Assembly: GCF_003612125.1 (NCBI RefSeq)
Contig: NZ_RAWI01000016.1
Location: 1-56,891 of the forward strand
DNA: 56,891 nucleotides
Direction of reading: 5' to 3'
Source: Corallococcus praedator
Lineage (GTDB): Bacteria > Myxococcota > Myxococcia > Myxococcales > Myxococcaceae
Part shown: piece by piece, positions 19,926 to 29,900 of the stretch
Position numbering within the stretch: the stretch's first letter is position 1
How the letters are laid out: each line of letters starts with the position of its first letter
Made by a program: the position numbers and the translations under genes
The notes under the pieces: model-generated
Told to the model about the DNA's origin: nothing
The model's input: the letters and a program-made list of their open reading frames with translations, nothing else
Databases searched by the model: none

Positions 19926-21830
19926 CTAGACGCGCCAGACGCCGGCCACGGTCTCCATCCGCTCGGCCACGCCGCGCAGGGTGTGCGTCATCCGCTGGGT
20001 GCCCTGCATGGCCTCAAGGGTGTCGTCCATCATCCGCGACAGGTCGGTGACGGCGGTGAAGATCTGCGCGATGCCGGCGTTCTGCTGGATGACGGCGGCG
20101 GCGATCTGCTGGGCCGCGGACGCGTTGTCCTGGATGATGTCCGTGAGCGCGCGCAGGCTCTGACCGCTGGCGCGCACCTGGGCCAGCCCCGCCTCGGAGC
20201 GGCGCTGGCCCTCCTCGGAGAGCGCCACGGTGGCGTGGATGCCGCCGCGGATGTCATCCAGGATGTCGCGCACCCGGCCGGTGGCCTGGATGGACTGGTC
20301 CGCGAGGCTGCGGATCTCCCGGGCCACCACGCTGAAGCCCTTGCCGTGCTCGCCGGAGCGCACCGCCTCGATGGCCGCGTTGAGCGCGAGCATGTTGGAC
20401 TGGTCCGCCAGGTCCTTCACCGTCTGGGTGATGCCGCCAATCTGCTGCGTGCGCTCGTTGAGCGAGGAGATGCCCTCCGCGAGGCGCACCCCGTGGTCGC
20501 GCAGCTCCTCGAAGCCGTCCAGGCTGGCCCCGAGCGTCGTCTCTCCGGCGCTGCCCGCCTGACGCGCCCGCGCCACCAGTCCGAGCACCGCCTGGGAGCG
20601 TTCGGCCGCCACCTGGGAGGTCTGTTGGATCTCCTGCGCGGTGACCTGCGTCTCCTGGAGCGCGGCGGTCTGCTGGGTGAGGTTGCGCTCCTGCTGTTCG
20701 GTGGCGCGCGTCAGCTCCGCCACGGTCTGTCCCAGCACCCGGGTGCCCTGCTGGAGGCTGGCGGTGGATTCACGCAGGTGGTCCATCATCCGCGCGAAGG
20801 CGGAGGCAAGTTCGCCCACTTCGTCCTGGCGTCCGTGCAGCGCCACCTTCTGGGTGAGGTCCCCCTCGCGCACGACGCGGGACACGAGGCCACTCAGCGT
20901 GGTGATGGGACGCGTCACCCCGCGCGCCAGCGCCCAGGCGGCCAGGGCGGCCAGCAGCAGGAGCGCGGCCACCGCGAGGACGCTGAGCTTCAGGAAGTTC
21001 CTCAGGGGCTGGAAGGCCTCTTCCTCGTCCACCGTCGCGACGAAGCGCCAGTGGCGGCCGGCCCCGGTGCCGCGGGTGTCGTCAACGGCCTGGGCCCGCA
21101 CCGTCCGGAGCGGCGCGGGGACGTTCCGGGCCCTGGAGCTGTAGAGCTGTCCGTCGTCCGGGCCCAGGACCTCCAGGGTGAAGCTGCGCTGGCCCCGTTC
21201 CCGGGAGCGCTGGAGCGCGCCCGCGACCACCTGCTCCAACTGGTTCCAGTCATACGCCGCCAGGAGCACGCCCACGCGCGCGCCGGAGATGGGGCTGAGC
21301 ACGGGCAGCGCCAGCGGCATCACCGGGCGACCGAAGAAGGGGTCCGTCCGGGTGATGGCGCGGGTGAGGGCGGTGGGATCCAACCGGTCTTCCAGCGCGG
21401 CCTGGAACCATGGAGAGGCGAGCACGTCGCGCTCGTGGCCCTCGAAGGCCTCGCGCAGCTCGGGCCGGCTGACGGAGACCGCGCGGCCGTCCTCGGTGAA
21501 CAGCACCAGCCCCGCGAAGCTCGCGTGCCGGCCGTTCAGGGTGGCGAGCACCGCGTCGCTCTTCGCGTAGGTGCCGAACAGGAGCGCGCCGCGCACGATG
21601 GCGTCCTCCGTCCACGCGCGGGCGTTCGCCTCCCGCTCGTGCAGCGAGGACTCCACGAGGTCGCGCAGCCCTTCGGCCTCCACCTGGAGGACGCCGTGGA
21701 TCTGCAGCCCCACGGTCCGACGGATGACGTGGACGCCCGCCGCGACGACGGGTGTGAGCGCGGCGATGAGCAGCAGGCAGACCCACAGCGTGAGGCGACC
21801 CCTCAGTTTCAAGCCGGACAGCAGGCGCAT
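19926..21830 (-). CDS. Methyl-accepting chemotaxis protein with periplasmic Cache-type sensor
   Basis: A 634-residue chemoreceptor. TM1 is near residues 13-35 ([20 protein letters not shown]). The periplasmic region to about 275 is of Cache/PDC type ([37 protein letters not shown]). TM2 is near 275-300, followed by HAMP ([23 protein letters not shown]) and a full signalling coil. The hairpin tip [23 protein letters not shown] near residue 478 keeps the conserved Glu and Arg. It lies 28 bp downstream of a gene for a secreted Cache-like protein and is probably co-transcribed with it. No che genes are adjacent, so this is an orphan receptor. Confidence 0.93.
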   Translation of the reverse strand: MRLLSGLKLRGRLTLWVCLLLIAALTPVVAAGVHVIRRTVGLQIHGVLQVEAEGLRDLVESSLHEREANARAWTEDAIVRGALLFGTYAKSDAVLATLNGRHASFAGLVLFTEDGRAVSVSRPELREAFEGHERDVLASPWFQAALEDRLDPTALTRAITRTDPFFGRPVMPLALPVLSPISGARVGVLLAAYDWNQLEQVVAGALQRSRERGQRSFTLEVLGPDDGQLYSSRARNVPAPLRTVRAQAVDDTRGTGAGRHWRFVATVDEEEAFQPLRNFLKLSVLAVAALLLLAALAAWALARGVTRPITTLSGLVSRVVREGDLTQKVALHGRQDEVGELASAFARMMDHLRESTASLQQGTRVLGQTVAELTRATEQQERNLTQQTAALQETQVTAQEIQQTSQVAAERSQAVLGLVARARQAGSAGETTLGASLDGFEELRDHGVRLAEGISSLNERTQQIGGITQTVKDLADQSNMLALNAAIEAVRSGEHGKGFSVVAREIRSLADQSIQATGRVRDILDDIRGGIHATVALSEEGQRRSEAGLAQVRASGQSLRALTDIIQDNASAAQQIAAAVIQQNAGIAQIFTAVTDLSRMMDDTLEAMQGTQRMTHTLRGVAERMETVAGVWRV

Positions 21831-21858
21831 GGGAGCATCCAGGGGAGCGGTGAGCGGA

Positions 21859-22410
21859 TCAGAGGTCGAGCAGGGACAGGCCCACGGTGAGCGCGCCGAT
21901 GACCTGGGCGCCGTCGCGGACGGGCAGGGAGACCTGGATGACGTAGGCCTGCGAGGACTCGTCGAAGAAGGGGGACTCCCGCAGCTCCGGCCCGCCCCGG
22001 CCTCCGGCATAGGTGAGGCGCCACTTGGCCTCGTCCCCCTGCCAGTAGTCGGACGTACGCCGGCTGGCGCAGACCAGCGCGCCCTGGCCGTCCATGGTGA
22101 AGGCCTCCGCCATCGCCTGTCCCAGCCGCTTCTGCGCCCGCTGGAGCGCGCCCGCGCAGGGAGCCTCCAGCACCGTCTGCTTGAAGGGCGTGAGCGCCGG
22201 GGTGGCCATCCACTCCGCGTCGTGGCGCTGGATGGCGGCGAAGGGAACGCGGCGCGCGTTCTGGGCGCGGATGGCGCGCACCACCTCCGGGTCACCCGCC
22301 AGACGCCGCAGTTCCGGCATCACCGCGTCCACCTTCCGGAGCTGCGCGACACCGTCCGGAGGCAGCGTCCCCCAGGCCGCCGCCGCCAATCCCATCCAGA
22401 CCATGGACAT
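21859..22410 (-). CDS. Secreted single-Cache (PDC)-like protein
   Basis: A 183-residue exported protein with a short signal peptide ([14 protein letters not shown]). Its C-terminal half looks like a stand-alone periplasmic PDC/Cache sensor: [22 protein letters not shown], then [19 protein letters not shown] and [12 protein letters not shown]. There is no second membrane span or signalling domain, so it would need a partner. The chemoreceptor encoded 28 bp downstream is the obvious candidate. ATG 22410 has GGGGGAG 5 bp upstream, better than GTG 22416 or ATG 22404. The partnership is an inference from gene order. Confidence 0.78.
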   Translation of the reverse strand: MSMVWMGLAAAAWGTLPPDGVAQLRKVDAVMPELRRLAGDPEVVRAIRAQNARRVPFAAIQRHDAEWMATPALTPFKQTVLEAPCAGALQRAQKRLGQAMAEAFTMDGQGALVCASRRTSDYWQGDEAKWRLTYAGGRGGPELRESPFFDESSQAYVIQVSLPVRDGAQVIGALTVGLSLLDL

Positions 22411-22662
22411 CCACACTCCCCCAAGACCGTGAAAAACAGTCGAAAAAAGTGTGTCACGGATGCGCTTCCACCGTCACGCAGGCGAGCATTGATTTGTTTT
22501 ATTCGCGGTAGACGTGTTTTGCCTGCATGGGTCCACCCTCTGGATTTGCGGGCTGCGTACGAAGGCGGACGGGGCTGCGCGGGCATGCCTTCCTGCTCCC
22601 ATCCATGGCCCCGGGTTACCATGTGCTTGAGGACGTCATGGGTAGGGAGCATCCTCCTGCGC
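22411..22662. other. Intergenic region between divergent Cache and Uma2 genes
   Basis: 252 bp with no supported gene. It includes a relatively A/T-rich core (22430-22520) with AAAAAAG and TTTGTTTTATT runs, unusual for this GC-rich window and a plausible site for divergent promoters. No clear operator was found. Confidence 0.4.
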
Positions 22663-23229
22663 ATGGGCAATGGAGACAGGAAGCCGGCGACGTATGCCGA
22701 CCTGGAGGGTGTGCCGCCGACGAAGGTGGGTGAACTCATCGAGGGAGCCCTGGTCATCAGTCCCCGGCCAGCGTCCCGGCACACGCGGGCGGCGACGAAG
22801 CTGGGCGCCTGGCTGGATGGGGCCTTCGACCTGGGGCGGAACGGACCTGGAGGATGGCTCGTCCTGGATGCACCGGAGCTTCGCTTCCCACACCCAGGTG
22901 ATGCCTTGGTGCCAGACGTCGCGGCGTGGCGGCGCGAACGGATGCCCGAACTGCCCGACGTCCCGTTCTTCTTGTTGGCGCCGGACTGGGTCTGCGAGGT
23001 GGTGTCCGACGTCACACGGACCTGGGACCGGGGCCCGAAGATGCGCGTCTACGCGCGTGAGGGTGTGGAGTGGTTGTGGTTCATCGATCCGCTTGCGGAG
23101 GGTCTGGAGATCCACCGACTGCGGGATGGCCAGTGGCGCCTGTTCGGCGTGCACCTGGGCTCTGGCACCGTGGACGCCGAGCCCTTCGACGCGGTGCCGC
23201 TGAACCTGGGCAGGCTCTGGAGCCGGTGA
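22663..23229 (+). CDS. Uma2-family (DUF820) putative endonuclease
   Basis: A 188-residue protein of the Uma2 family, a PD-(D/E)xK-fold group frequent in cyanobacteria and myxobacteria. It begins MGNGDRKPATYADLEGVPPTKVGELIEG. The family core is visible as ALVPDVAAWRRERMP, PDWVCEVVSDVTRTWDRGPKMRVYAREGVEWLWFIDP. The catalytic Asp, Glu and Lys positions appear kept. Upstream frame extension to 21571 is only a shadow of the chemoreceptor operon. No Shine-Dalgarno of note precedes ATG 22663. Its stop abuts the stop of the convergent MOSC gene. Function in vivo is unknown. Confidence 0.87.
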   Translation: MGNGDRKPATYADLEGVPPTKVGELIEGALVISPRPASRHTRAATKLGAWLDGAFDLGRNGPGGWLVLDAPELRFPHPGDALVPDVAAWRRERMPELPDVPFFLLAPDWVCEVVSDVTRTWDRGPKMRVYAREGVEWLWFIDPLAEGLEIHRLRDGQWRLFGVHLGSGTVDAEPFDAVPLNLGRLWSR

Positions 23230-23712
23230 TCAGGGCAGCTTCGGCCGGATGATGCGGGGCGCGTCCGGGTTCACGTCCAACAGGCGCACGGGGTCGCCTT
23301 CGCGCACGGTGCCCGCCTTCAGCACGCGGGCGAGCTGACCCCTGCGGCCCCAGCTCTCCTGGAGCAGTCCGGGGCGCAGCGCATCCAGCTTCCAGCACGG
23401 CACGCACGGCTCGGTCAGCTCCACCACCACCTCGCCTCCCAGCGCCAGCCGCTGGCCCGGTGGCAGCGCATCCAGCGCCAGTCCTTCCACCAGCACGTTC
23501 TCCTTGAGCGCGCCCGCGGGCACATCCAGCGCGGCCCGCTGGGCTTCGTCCACGAGCAGCAACTGGCGCTTGTGCCCCACGGCGCGCCGCTGGTGACGGT
23601 CGCCCTCGAAGCCGTGCTGCTCCACGGCCCGGGCTTCGGGGACCTGGCGCATGGGGGTGTTGCGCTCCTGGGCCAGGAAGAGGGCGCGGATGGTGCCGGC
23701 GGGCGTGCTCAC
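23230..23712 (-). CDS. MOSC domain-containing protein
   Basis: A 160-residue stand-alone MOSC domain related to the C-terminus of molybdenum cofactor sulfurase and to YiiM-type proteins. The conserved cysteine lies in [21 protein letters not shown], and family segments [23 protein letters not shown] and [14 protein letters not shown] are present. These domains handle molybdopterin or reduce N-hydroxylated bases when paired with reductases. GTG 23712 is the only sensible start ([16 protein letters not shown]). It converges with Uma2 with no gap. The substrate is unknown. Confidence 0.88.
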   Translation of the reverse strand: MSTPAGTIRALFLAQERNTPMRQVPEARAVEQHGFEGDRHQRRAVGHKRQLLLVDEAQRAALDVPAGALKENVLVEGLALDALPPGQRLALGGEVVVELTEPCVPCWKLDALRPGLLQESWGRRGQLARVLKAGTVREGDPVRLLDVNPDAPRIIRPKLP

Positions 23713-23752
23713 GGCGCGACACTAACGCCCGCGCGCTTCGCGTGTGAGGGGC

Positions 23753-23776
23753 AGGCAGGGCTGCACGGGCCTGCCT
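23753..23776 (+). promoter_or_regulatory. Inverted repeat upstream of fumC
   Basis: AGGCAGG (23753-23759) and CCTGCCT (23770-23776) form a 7-bp stem about 160 bp before the fumC start. It may be a leader hairpin or the terminator of an unseen transcript. Weak evidence only. Confidence 0.25.
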
Positions 23777-23934
23777 TCCCAGGCCCCGACCGTTGGAGAT
23801 GCGGCATCCGTCCTCCACTCGGGCCTGCCGCGCCGGGGCGGGGGTGTTATCGCGGCAGCGACGCCGTGCGACTCCCGCCTCGCGAGGGGGCCCGGCGCCT
23901 GGACATCGCTGTTCCCTGCTGGGGAGGCCTCACC

Positions 23935-25332
23935 GTGAGCACGAAGAATGTTCGCATCGAGAAGGACACCTTTGGTCCCATCGAAGTCCCCGCCGACCGG
24001 CTCTGGGGCGCGCAGACGCAGCGCAGCCGCCAGAACTTCGCCATCTCCAATGAGCGCATGCCCCCGGAGCTGGTCCACGCGCTGGTGCTGGTGAAGAAGG
24101 CCGCCGCGCTCGTGAACCAGGAGAACGGGTCGCTGTCCCAGGAGAAGGCCCAGGCCATCGTGAAGGCCGCGGACGAGGTGCTCGCCGGCAAGCACGAGGA
24201 GGAGTTCCCCCTGCTGGTGTGGCAGACCGGCAGCGGCACCCAGACGAACATGAACTGCAACGAGGTGCTGGCCAACCGCGCCTCGGAGCTGCTGGGCGGC
24301 GAGCGCGGGGAGGCGCGCAAGGTCCACGCCAACGACGACGTCAACAAGGGGCAGAGCTCCAACGACGTGTTCCCCACCGCGATGAGCGTGGCCGCCGTGG
24401 AGGCCGTGGTGAAGCACGTGCTGCCGGAGCTTGAGGCCCTGCGCGACGTGCTGGCGCGGAAGTCCCAGGCGTTCCAGTCCATCGTGAAGATTGGCCGCAC
24501 GCACCTGCAGGACGCGACGCCGCTCACGCTGGGCCAGGAGTTCAGCGGCTACGTGGCGCAACTGGAGCGCGCGAAGGGCCACATCGAGGCCTCGCTGCCG
24601 CACCTGCTGGAACTGGCGCTGGGCGGCACCGCCGTGGGCACCGGCCTCAACGCGCCCCCGGGCTACGCCGAGCGCGTGGCGGCGGAGATTTCAAGGCTCA
24701 CGGGCCACGGCTTCGTCACCGCGCCCAACAAGTTCGAGGCGCTGGCCGCCAACGACGCGCTGGTGCAGGCGCACGGCGCGCTCAAGGGCCTGGCGGCGGT
24801 GCTGTTCAAGGTGGCCAATGACATCCGCTGGCTGTCGTCCGGGCCGCGCTCGGGCATCGGTGAAATCAACATCCCGGAGAACGAGCCGGGCAGCTCCATC
24901 ATGCCGGGCAAGGTGAACCCCACGCAGAGCGAGGCGCTCACCATGTTGTCGGCCCAGGTGATGGGCAACGACGTGGCCATCTCCCTGGGCGGCGCGTCCG
25001 GCAACTTCGAGCTCAACGTCTTCAAGCCGCTCATCATCCAGAACTTCCTGCAGAGCAGCCGGCTGCTGGCGGACGGCATGCGCAGCTTCCGGCTGAACTG
25101 CGCGGTGGGCATCGAGCCGAACCTCCCCCGCCTCCAGGAGAACCTCCAGCGCAGCCTGATGCTGGTGACGGCCCTCAACCCGCACATCGGCTACGACAAC
25201 GCGGCGAAGATCGCCAAGACGGCGCACAAGCAGGGCAAGACGCTGAAGGAAGTGGCGGTGGAACTGGGGCTCGTCACCCCCGAGCAGTTCGACCAGTGGG
25301 TCCGCCCGGAGAAGATGACCGGGAACCTGTAG
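23935..25332 (+). CDS. fumC: Fumarate hydratase, class II
   Basis: Iron-independent fumarase of the TCA cycle, interconverting fumarate and malate. It begins [31 protein letters not shown]. Superfamily signatures are [56 protein letters not shown] and the catalytic loop [20 protein letters not shown]. The 465 residues are standard for FumC. The GTG start at 23935 has GGAGG 8 bp upstream; the longer open frame is not coding-like. It complements aceBA by handling malate and fumarate, but lies on the opposite strand and is not in their operon. Confidence 0.97.
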   Translation: MSTKNVRIEKDTFGPIEVPADRLWGAQTQRSRQNFAISNERMPPELVHALVLVKKAAALVNQENGSLSQEKAQAIVKAADEVLAGKHEEEFPLLVWQTGSGTQTNMNCNEVLANRASELLGGERGEARKVHANDDVNKGQSSNDVFPTAMSVAAVEAVVKHVLPELEALRDVLARKSQAFQSIVKIGRTHLQDATPLTLGQEFSGYVAQLERAKGHIEASLPHLLELALGGTAVGTGLNAPPGYAERVAAEISRLTGHGFVTAPNKFEALAANDALVQAHGALKGLAAVLFKVANDIRWLSSGPRSGIGEINIPENEPGSSIMPGKVNPTQSEALTMLSAQVMGNDVAISLGGASGNFELNVFKPLIIQNFLQSSRLLADGMRSFRLNCAVGIEPNLPRLQENLQRSLMLVTALNPHIGYDNAAKIAKTAHKQGKTLKEVAVELGLVTPEQFDQWVRPEKMTGNL

Positions 25333-25362
25333 GCGCGGCGCCTTCCGGGCCTTGGGGCACAT

Positions 25363-25384
25363 GCCTCCCGCTTCAGCGGGAGGC
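25363..25384. terminator. Bidirectional hairpin after fumC
   Basis: GCCTCCCGC and GCGGGAGGC form a perfect 9-bp stem with a TTCA loop, midway between the convergent stops of fumC and the ELWxxDGT gene. No T-tract. Confidence 0.6.
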
Positions 25385-25389
25385 ACGCG

Positions 25390-26871
25390 TCACGGCATCG
25401 GAAGGGCCCACAGCTCACGGCCGCTCTCCCGGGTCCAGGCCGGGAAGTAGAGGTGGTCTCCCGAGGGCATGAACCACCCGCCCGGCGACGACGAGTCCGG
25501 GCCCGGCGCGAGGTCCGCGATGCGCACCGTGCTCTGCACCGTGCCGTCCGTGCGCCACAGCTCCGTCCCCGACTCGGCGTCCGCCGCGGCGAAGAGAAGG
25601 GGACCTCCCGGACGGCTCGCCGCGAGGACCGAGGGCGGCCACATCCCTCCGTATGCGTCCACCTCCACGGGGGACTTCATCAGGGGCAGGGTGCCGGTTT
25701 CGGTGCCGTCCGTCCGCCAGAGGACGGAGGCCGGCGTGGTTTCCTCCGCCCAGAACAGCACGAGGTCGTTCAGGACGGTGAGTCGGGTGACGCCATGGTT
25801 CGACGCCGCCTTGCCCAGGCTGGCCACCCGCTCCATCGACCGACCGTCACTCTTCCAGAGCTCCTGGGCCCGGTCCGTCGTGTGGGCCCACCGGCCGAAG
25901 AACAGATGCCCTCCCATGACCACACCCGGCCCGTGCCGCGAGAGGTCGGCATTGGAGGCGGTGGTGTCGCTGACGGGCGTGGTGCCTTCGGCCGTGCCGT
26001 CACTGCGCCACAACTGCATGTCGCTGTTGTCCGCCGGGAAGTGGGACACCCAGAAGAGGAGCTGGTTGCCCAGGGCGGTGCCCGCCTGGACGAAATGGTA
26101 GTTCGCCGGGGCCGACAGGGACTTCACCTTCACCGTGCCAGCGGCGGTGCCGTCGCTCACCCACAACGCGTGGTGCTCCTCGGACTCGCGGACCGCGAAG
26201 AAGATCCGCGAGCCGACCGGCATCAACCGGACGGGGGCCTCGGAGCCGAGTCCCGTCTTCACCCGCGCCGTCCCCTGGGGTGTTCCGTCGGTCATCCAGA
26301 GCGCGCCCTGCTCGCCCTCCTTCACCCCGAACAACGCCCTTGCTCCCAGGGGCGCCAGCTCCAGGGCCACGTCGCCGTCCCTGTCCGTCGCCAGGTCCTG
26401 GTAGGGCGTCAGGGCCTCGGCGTTTCCGGACGCGATGTCGTAACGCCAGAGCCGGAAGGGAGGCTGGGTGGAGGCGCTGAGCGGGGAGGCGAAGACCAGG
26501 TTTCCATTCACGAGGGTGAGCCGCTGGGCAGACAGCAGGGCCCCCGCGGACCAGGGACCTTCCGCGACCCGGGTGCCGGCGTGCGTTCCGTCACTCCTCC
26601 AGAGCCGCCAGCCCTCATCGCCGACGAGGTCGAAGCGCGTGAAGTAGAGGGTGCCCGCCACGTCGAGCGCCTCGCCCAGGCGGTAGCCATGGAAGGGCTC
26701 CGTCGGAAATAGCGAGCCACCGCCGGGGATGATGTCCCGCACCAGGAACGCGGTGCCCACCTGCTGGGCCGGCCAGGCCGGTTCGGGATCGAAGGGAGGG
26801 ATTTCCACGCAGCCCATCCCCCACGACAATCCAGCCCCCAGCAGCCCTGCTTTCAGCATCTCCCACCGCAT
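25390..26871 (-). CDS. ELWxxDGT-repeat surface lipoprotein
   Basis: A 493-residue lipoprotein with its signal peptide ending WGMGC (Cys at 21). It contains about seven ELWxxDGT-type repeats (RLWRSDGT, ALWMTDGT, ALWVSDGT, QLWRSDGT, ELWKSDG, VLWRTDGT, ELWRTDGT), each usually followed by a G-T-V strand, forming a probable beta-propeller. It ends GRELWALPMP. The neighbouring larger protein has the same closing module (AWT-x-E-x-GRELWALP), so they are paralogues, probably from a local duplication. It starts 60 bp downstream of that gene's stop on the same strand. No enzymatic motif. Function is unknown; surface display is predicted. Confidence 0.85.
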   Translation of the reverse strand: MRWEMLKAGLLGAGLSWGMGCVEIPPFDPEPAWPAQQVGTAFLVRDIIPGGGSLFPTEPFHGYRLGEALDVAGTLYFTRFDLVGDEGWRLWRSDGTHAGTRVAEGPWSAGALLSAQRLTLVNGNLVFASPLSASTQPPFRLWRYDIASGNAEALTPYQDLATDRDGDVALELAPLGARALFGVKEGEQGALWMTDGTPQGTARVKTGLGSEAPVRLMPVGSRIFFAVRESEEHHALWVSDGTAAGTVKVKSLSAPANYHFVQAGTALGNQLLFWVSHFPADNSDMQLWRSDGTAEGTTPVSDTTASNADLSRHGPGVVMGGHLFFGRWAHTTDRAQELWKSDGRSMERVASLGKAASNHGVTRLTVLNDLVLFWAEETTPASVLWRTDGTETGTLPLMKSPVEVDAYGGMWPPSVLAASRPGGPLLFAAADAESGTELWRTDGTVQSTVRIADLAPGPDSSSPGGWFMPSGDHLYFPAWTRESGRELWALPMP

Positions 26872-26931
26872 GGTGTTCGCCCCCTCGGGAACCGGCTGGC
26901 GGCATCCCGCCAGCGACCTGGGGCTTCCCTA

Positions 26932-29900
26932 TCAAATCCGTCTGGCATTGGGACAGTGCATCCCGGCGGCCTTGGCGCGTGCGCGGCGCGGGAAGGCCCA
27001 CAGCGCGAGCAGGAACAGTCCCCACACGCCCGCGTCCGCGCCGCCTGCCTGCTGACAGCCGCCCGTGTCCGTGTCCGGAGCCGGGCCCGGGTCGGAAGGC
27101 GGGACGCGGACCGGGGGCGGCGGGCGCACCTTCACGGTGACGTCGAAGGTGCACTCGCGCGCGTTGCCGTGCGTGTCGGTGGCGATGGCCCGCACGGCCG
27201 TGGTGCCCGGCGCGAACAGGCTGCCGCGCGCGGGGATGTAGCTCAGCGTCACCGGGGACGCGACGTCCTCCGCCTGGGCCTCCGGCCATTCCACGACGGC
27301 GCCCTGGTTGGAGTTGGTGACGCGCTCCTGCCTGGGCGGACAGCCGAGGTCGGGCGGGCGGGTGTCCTTTACGGTGACGAAGAAGGCGCACCGGTCCTCG
27401 TTGCCTGAGCTGTCGTAGGCCTTCACCGCCACCGGCGTCCTGCCGAAGGCGAAGGTGTGGCCCGACGGCGGGAGGGCTTCCACCCGCGTCGGGGACGCTG
27501 CGTCCGTCGCCAGCGGCAGCGTGTAGGTCGCGACGGCGCCCTGCGGGCCCGTGGCCTCCAGGCTCAGGTCCGGTGGGCAGGCCGCGAGCGTCGGGGCCTG
27601 CGTGTCGCTGACGATGACGTCGAAGGTGCACTCGCGCGCGTTGCCGCTCGCGTCGGTGGCGCGGATCCGCACCGGGGTGGTTCCCAGGGGGAAGTCACCC
27701 CACGCGGGCGGTTGGAAGTCCAGGGCGACGCGGGACACGGTGTCCATCGCGACGGCGTCCTCGTAGGCGGACACGAAGGCGCCCTGCCGGGAGGTGGCCT
27801 CGCGCCGGAGGTCGGGAGGGCAGGTGAGCGCGGGCGGTGTGGTGTCCCGCACGGTGATGTCGAAGGTGCACGTGGCGGTGTTGCCCGTGTCGTCGAGCGC
27901 CAGGGCCTGCACGGCCGTGGTGCCCAAAGGAAGGGTGTCGCCGGACGCGTAGCTCATGCGCACCGTGGGGCGCGGATCCTCCGCGTCCACGGCGGTCGCC
28001 GCCGGATAGCGCACCGGCGCGCCCTGGCTGCTCACGGCTTCGGCTTCCTGCGCGCCGGGGCAGGTGAGCGTGGGCGGCGTGGTGTCCGCGACCTCGCGGG
28101 GAAGGGCCCACAGCTCGCGCCCGGCTTCCGGGGTCCAGGCGGAGAAGAAGAAGTGCCGGCCCGCGGTCGCCAGCCCCTTGGGCGACGAGGAGTGGGGACC
28201 TGGGAGCACGTCCACCACGCGCACCGTGCCTTCGGTCGTGCCGTCCGTCTTCCACAGCTCCATGCCGGAGGCGCCGTCCGCCGCGGCGAAGACGACGGGC
28301 CCCTGGGGACCCAGCGCGAACATCCGCTCCGGAACCGCCACGGCGCCCACCGGACCCGGGTTCAGGTCCTTCACCCGCACGGTGCCCCCGGGCGTGCCGT
28401 CACTCCTCCAGAGTTCGTAGCCGCTCGCGCCGTCCGACGCCCAGAACACCAGCAGCGGGCCCACCGCGGTGAGCGACCCGGGCCGCGCGGTGTTGCTGGC
28501 GGTGCCGAAGTCGTGGAGGGCCTGCAGCGTCTGGCCGTCGTACTTCCACAGGCGGGGCGAGGCGTTGTTGGCGACGAGGGAGAGGTACAGGGTGTCCCCC
28601 ACCGCGGCCCAGTCGCTCGTGGAGCCCGGCAGCGTGACCAGGAAGCGGGTGCTCCCCGCCGTACCCTCCGTGACCCACAGCTGGTTGATGCCCCCCAGGC
28701 GGATCTGGAGGAACACGCGGCGGCCCACGGGGAGCAAGCCCAGCACCTCCGAAGAGTCCGACTCGGTCCGGAAGGACTTGAGCATCACCGTGCCCTCCTG
28801 GGTGCCGTCGCTCTTCCACAGCGAGTCCTGCGCATAGGCCTGACGCCACGCGAAGTAGAGCGTCTCGTTCCCGGGCGTGAGCCAACGGGGTGCTTCGGTG
28901 GGGGACGTGCCCGGACCGGTGGACAGCCGCACCGTGCCTTCCAGCGTGGCGTCCGTCGTCCACAGCTCCCATCCCCCGAAGTAGCCGCGCTGGCTGAAGT
29001 AGCCCCGCGTCCCGGTGGCGACGAGGCCGCGGGAGCCGGAGGGGAAGGCCGCCCCGCCCAGCCGCTGCAGCTTCCGCGTGGAGCCCTCCAGTCGCCACAG
29101 GTCGCTGGAGGAGGAGCCTCCCGTCAGGAAGAGGAGCTGTCCATTCAGGGGCATGAGCTGCATGGGAGACAGCGAGAACCCGCCCGTCGCCGTCTCGGTC
29201 ACCTGCCGCGTTCCGTCACCCGTGCCGTCACTGCTCCACAAGGTCCGGACGAGCGTCTGCGTGGTGCCGGTCTTGACGATCTGGGGCGCGGTGAAGAACA
29301 GCGTGCCGTCCAGGTCCACGGCATCGTTCGGGTTATCGAAGTCGAAGGCGCCGGCCTCGATGGCGGACCGCCTGGGGATGGACCGCGTCCCCTCCGCCGT
29401 GCCGTCCGTCATCAGCAGCTCCCCGTCCGTCGCGGAGAAGAACAGCCGGTCCCAGGCCCACAGCTGCACCCTGTAATCGAGGCCGGGGGCCATCGTGAAG
29501 AAGGGGAAGGTGCCGGACTCCGTGCCGTCCGTGCGCCAGAGCTGTTGTTGGTCGCCGTCCCAGGCCTGGAAGAAGAGGCCCCCGGGCGTGCTCATCATCG
29601 GGGCCCGCCCCAGGTCCAGACCGGGTACCCCGGCGAACTGGACCGGAGCCACGCCTGGAGCGTCCAACCGCCACATCCGGCTCAGGCCCGTCGCATCCTT
29701 CGCGCGGAAGTAGAGCTTCCCTTCGTGGGCGGTGGGAAACTGGGGCGCGCTGTCCAGGCTGCCGGCAACGAGGTCGATGACGCGCACGGTGCCCTCGGGC
29801 GTGCCGTCCGTCCGCCACAGCTCCTGTCCACCCTGCGCGTCCCACCCGCTGAAGTAGGCGAGGTCCCCGACGACCGCGATGGGTGGGTAGCCGGTGCCGT

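Noticed and set aside
22663-23712. Uma2 and MOSC genes as a mobile-element remnant
   Set aside because: Both are intact with normal base composition. No transposase, terminal repeat or target duplication is seen.
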